The position numbers were made by a program, and so were the translations under genes. Source: Chaenocephalus aceratus (taxonomy: Eukaryota; Chordata; Actinopteri; Perciformes; Channichthyidae). From it: a stretch of 64,000 nucleotides of DNA. This document shows positions 60,224-64,000 of this stretch, piece by piece. The stretch lies in NCBI GenBank assembly GCA_023974075.1, contig CM043796.1, positions 21,382,927 to 21,446,926 on the forward strand, read 5' to 3'. The first letter of the stretch is position 1. The number at the start of each line of letters is the position of its first letter. The notes under the pieces were generated by a model. That model was not told where the DNA came from, searched no databases, and saw only the letters and a list, made by a program, of their open reading frames with translations.

Positions 60224-61199
60224 ATCCATAGATCTCTTAATGTTTCTCTCAAAGTGCACCAGATTGATGGTTTTAACTTCAATATTTAAAAAAAAAAAAT
60301 CTTCCCGGGGGAGCATGCCCCCGGACCCCCCTAGAGGAGGTGAGGACCCCCAGAAAGGGTGTTAGGTACACTCCCCACTTATAAAAATAGCACTTTACCA
60401 CTGCACCCTCTCTAATCTCAGATGCACCCTTAGTCATTTTGTTCTGGAACCGGGCCTGTCCCTGTGTCTCTGAGCCGCAGCGACACGGAGTGATTCAGAG
60501 TGGGTCATTCTGCTGTTGGTTCTGGACTGGTGTTCTTGTGTTGGTGGATAAAGCAGACTGCTCCGTGTTGCTGTGCCGCTGTCACGTCTGTTCCCTGATC
60601 TCTGCGTCACCGACCAGTTTGATATTAAAGTGACAGAAAAAACGTTATAGTAAAGCCGCGGCCGGAAAATCAGGAAGCAACGTTACTACTCTATAACCGA
60701 TTATCTTCCGTCACTGCATCGAGACCGAATCGTCCGCATCGCAATGCATCGTAGAAACGATTATTTTCAACACCCCTAGTTACTACCCTTACATGCTAAA
60801 CTCTTATTGCACTTTTGGCAATGAGCATTGTCCACATCGAGACGGGTAAAGTTTAACCACACCTTGGAGCGCTTCTCGCCATCTCCTCCGTGTGTGTGTT
60901 GCTGCATGGAGCAGCTGGAATTGGAAAGATTGAAAATACTAAAGACTGCGACACTAAGACTGCAATATAATGTTTGTGTAGCATAATATATATGACATAT
61001 TTTTTTAGTTGTCTCCAGTAGCCTACCGATAAAAAGACCGATAACGTCGGAGCTTAACGGTACCATGGTCTTTAATAATTCAGCCCCGGGGCCCGTTTAA
61101 TACCGGGGCTCGGTACCCATTCCTACTGCCATATGTTCATCAGTAAAAATGCACTTAACACATCTGTGATTCTCTCTACATCTACAAAATGCTGGACAC

Positions 61200-61975
61200 T
61201 TACTTTTTTAGACTTTTTTTCTCTTTACACAAAGTGTAGTTGCAGTTAGCACCACACTCACACTCACATTGGTTTCGCATACAGCATCTCTGTAAAGTAT
61301 GTGTATTCACTCTCTCCACTAAACGGCTCGTTGCAGCTCTCCCCCCCCCCTCCCTGTGAGCCCAGTGTGCTCCGATTGGTCGGGACGTTGTGAATCGTGC
61401 TGAGCTCCGTGGAGGTGTGATTTCCTTGTTTAGCGATACACAGCCAAACTCATCCTGAGCACACACAAAGTCACAGCCGAAGTAAAAACAATAAGTGTGG
61501 CTTGATATTGAGTGAGAAAAAGGTTGATAAATGCTGTGAGAATGGGTCTGCAGAGAGAATTTCCCCACGATCCCAACTGTCTGTTATCAGCCTGCAGCCA
61601 GGGAGGAGAAATCAGCAGAGCTGCATGCACTGAGTGTGTGAGGAAGTCCGTGGATTGGTCAATTTGGACCAATCAGCGGGGGCTTAACGTAACGGCTCTG
61701 CGGACGTAACGTAACGGCTCCACGGATTGGTCCATTTCGTTCCGGGGACCACATGCCATCATGATGTCCCCGGAAGAATCAAATGGACAGTGACGTATCT
61801 CCAACGAGGCGTTTTGTGGAGGTATTTTCTGTGTTAGAGTTTTACTCCCTACATGGTGTACTTTGAGGGTTTTGACTCTGCACACCGTTTACATGCATAA
61901 AAACCTTCATAACACACAAGGGGACAGGCAATAACCGGAAAAGCATGACATGTCACCTTTACGGCATTTTGTATG
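61200..61975 (-). mobile_element. TTAA-type (piggyBac-like) MITE relic, copy 3
   Basis: The right end, read on the minus strand, starts AAAGGTGACATGTCATGCTT and passes through the 'catgtaaacggtgtgcagag' text resembling that near 21416. The interior is full of CCAAT-like 'gattggtc' repeats and a short direct repeat of ACGTAACGGCTC (about 61689-61720). The left limit is uncertain and the TTAA at the right edge has decayed to TTTACGG. Confidence 0.6.
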
Positions 61976-64000
61976 GAGGAGCCTACTGTATGTGTTTTTC
62001 CTAACCAGCAGCAATCTTATAAAAAGAGGAGGCTGTTTTTTTCACCCTTGTGGTTCCTTTTGCCTCCTTTAAACCTATTTTTGTAAAATGTCACTGCAGA
62101 TGGAAGCACTACTTCTCCCTAATTTCCCATTTGCTGAAGTGTACTGTCATCCAACACCTGTTCTGCCGTGAAACAAATTTTAGATTCCACTTTCTTCTTT
62201 TTGTCTCGTTTGTTTTTGAAAAGCAAATTTACATGAAAGGAGATCATGCAGTCACACCTGGATGCATTAAGGGACTAGATGATGCATACTAACGCTTTTA
62301 GAGTGGAAACCTCATAATAAGGTTCTCAGAGGATGTACTATGCATTCAGCAGTATATCTTTATGCTAAATTGCAGATCTCTTCTGGTTTACTGCTGCACA
62401 GTCACAGCCACAAGAACAGCCTTTAAGCAATGTGTGTACTTGTTAGAATAGCCACACCATTGCCAGCTCTCTGGTTCCACTGTCATTGAACAGTGAAGAT
62501 AATGGTCCTGCGAGTAGCTGTTTATAAAAATTAGACTTTTATGGTACCCTATGCCTGTTCACTTGCATCACCAGCAAAGAAAATTAATGGGCTGAAGAGA
62601 CTGTTGGAACCGGAGACTTAAAAGAAGAAAGAGGAACAGTTGTGTAGAGTTAAGGGAGGGAAGATAAGCGTTTTCAGGTCAAGCATGGACAGCCACAATA
62701 ATGGAAATGATACCCTTATGATCCGACATAATTTCCCCCCTTTTCTTTTCTCTTCTTATTTCTAACCAATCCTATGTGACTACGTGCTTTACCCCGACAT
62801 TAAGAGTTAATGTACACTCTGGTGTGGCATTTTGTTTTGATTGTATTATCACCTTTATTACACTACCTTATTTTTGTATTCATATTTGTTGTGAGATTGC
62901 AGAAGATAGCTTGCTCTATTTAGCTACGACATCTTACATTTAATAGACCGCTCTTTTAATCCCTTACGGGTGCATTTACAACAAATCTGGCATTTGGACA
63001 TGTTAGTCCTCCAATTCATTTGAATATCAGAAATGTGTTTAGGCTGAGGAAGTGTGTAAGCACCGACCATAAAGTTGAAACAAAATAAACACAACTTGAC
63101 GTCACGCTGCAGTTCCCAATCAAGTACCTGCTGATCCAGATCTGTACCACCTCCCCATGGAAAAGTACAAAGTGGTTTATCGTTGTGTAGTCGCTTGGCG
63201 TTAAATTAGCCATTTACGTGACACTTCACACAACTGCCTCAACGCCTGATTTATTGTGAATGCAGCCTTATTGCGTTCCCTTCCAGTTGTGCATGTTGAA
63301 TATTTATTTGACATTAGTTTGTGAAGTCCAAGACTGGATTTTTAAATCCTTACATATCCTATCCATCTTCCATTCCAGTATTAACAGTAGTGCTTTGTTA
63401 ACAGAAGAACAATGTGTACATTTCTCATGCAACACAAAGCTCATACTCTATGGTTCGAGTCATATTAATACTTTAAAAGCCTTCGGGACTCCCCTCCCAT
63501 ACAGATTTCTCTCTGCTTTGTTCCATCCCTGCACATGTTTCCTTTTGCTGTGTACTGTTGGACAAAGCTTATGTGGACAAAGATGTCTCCACTGACTGGT
63601 TTCATGTGCTTTTCCTCTCTCGCTTTCTTCCCTTGCCTATTTAATCTTTTTTACACGTTTACTTGAAGAAGGTCACTATGCGATTAACATCTCTTTCTCG
63701 AGGGAGAAAGTTGTCTGTCTGCTTTCATCTGTCTCATATCATCCCCATCACTCTTTCATATTTTAATTATTCATTTTCTGAAGGTCATATGAATAGAGAT
63801 GCCTGTCTGTTTGCTTCTTTCTATGTATGTTTACCTGCCTCCTTATACGTTTATATTATTGTGCTTTTTTGATTTCACCCTCTGGTTTTATATCTTTATG
63901 TGTGTTATCGGCCATTCAGTTTGTAACCGCCGCTATCCAGTCCCTATTGAAATGTCATACAGCTGGGAGAAAAGGTCTCGAGAAGCTGAAGTGGCAGGCC
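61976..64000. other. Non-coding stretch to window end
   Basis: No exon, including the expected next cntfr exon, no RNA gene and no delimited repeat could be supported. It is presumed to be still within the long cntfr intron. Confidence 0.45.

Larger units (their letters stand above)
59338..60466 (+). mobile_element. Inner hAT element of the nest
   Basis: The element is 59346-60458 (1113 bp) with an exact 8-bp duplication TCCCTGTG (59338-59345, 60459-60466). TIRs CAGGCCCGGTTCTACG and, from the right, CAGGCCCGGTTCCAGA. It includes a (GAA)n tract and a plus-strand fragment of a TTF/ZMYM-type hAT transposase. It is the youngest of the three insertions by position. Confidence 0.95.
58533..60786. 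mobile_element. Middle hAT element of the nest
   Basis: The element is 58541-60778 with an exact 8-bp duplication GTTACTAC (58533-58540, 60779-60786). The ends are TAGGGCTGTGCATC and, from the right, TAGGGGTGTTGAAAAT; sub-terminal GATTCGATTACGATT-type motifs lie at both ends. Its own sequence, about 1.1 kb without the inner insert, carries no recognisable transposase. Confidence 0.95.
58133..61133 (-). mobile_element. Outer hAT element of a three-level nest
   Basis: The element is 58141-61125, flanked by CTGCCGTA (58133-58140) and CTGCCATA (61126-61133), a 7-of-8 duplication. The ends are TAGGGATGGGTATCG and, from the right, TAGGAATGGGTACCG. Without its insert it would be about 740 bp. It shares interior sequence with the hAT at 17408-18344 and holds a minus-strand BED finger that is split by the inner insertion: the C-x2-C half lies near 60800-60850 and the His half near 58460-58510. 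Confidence 0.93.

Overview
The window is vertebrate nuclear DNA and almost certainly from a ray-finned (teleost) fish, probably a percomorph. The evidence is two spliced exons of the ciliary neurotrophic factor receptor gene (cntfr) in a teleost-like version, about ten long (GT)n arrays, a DIRS-type tyrosine-recombinase retrotransposon of the kind abundant in fish, many hAT elements with exact 8-bp target duplications, TTAA-target MITEs, and fish-type retroposons with (TTGA)n tails. There are no bacterial features. Apart from the genes below, the window is intronic or intergenic DNA.

Layout. 1-21.3 kb holds no coding exon that I can support; it has a degenerate pyrimidine-rich array, three long GT arrays, two retroposon fragments, a TTAA-type MITE relic and one 937-bp hAT element (17408-18344). 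21564-28564 is a minus-strand DIRS element with inverted terminal repeats, a frameshifted gag, a nearly intact tyrosine recombinase and a missing reverse-transcriptase core; a hAT element (26275-28253) sits inside it, and a further TIR element (26825-28087) sits inside the hAT. 28.6-45.9 kb is non-coding, with more GT arrays, a 5'-truncated processed-pseudogene-like insertion with a 16-bp duplication (34180-34493), two hAT elements (34559-35557, 40072-41087) and SINE-like duplicated sequence near 39 kb.

45968-46085 and 47920-48086 are consecutive plus-strand cntfr exons encoding the first cytokine-receptor domain. The next cntfr exon is not seen before the window ends, so the downstream intron appears to be at least 15.9 kb. 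Inside it lies the most notable object: an uninterrupted 1177-codon gene (50202-53735, plus strand) with two canonical EF-hands, a long WD40 region and a C-terminal 82/76-residue tandem repeat. It belongs to the WDR49/WDR64/EFCAB8-like group, whose members are normally multi-exon, so this looks like an intact retrogene nested in cntfr. About 315 bp upstream of its ATG is a near-perfect hairpin, each arm of which carries a consensus RFX X-box, the motif of ciliary-gene promoters.

54-64 kb contains an LTR-like segment, another GT array, two small hAT MITEs, a minisatellite, and a three-level nest of hAT elements (58141-61125) in which every level can be delimited by its own target duplication. 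Across the window several independent hAT derivatives retain only BED-zinc-finger coding sequence while the catalytic region is gone.
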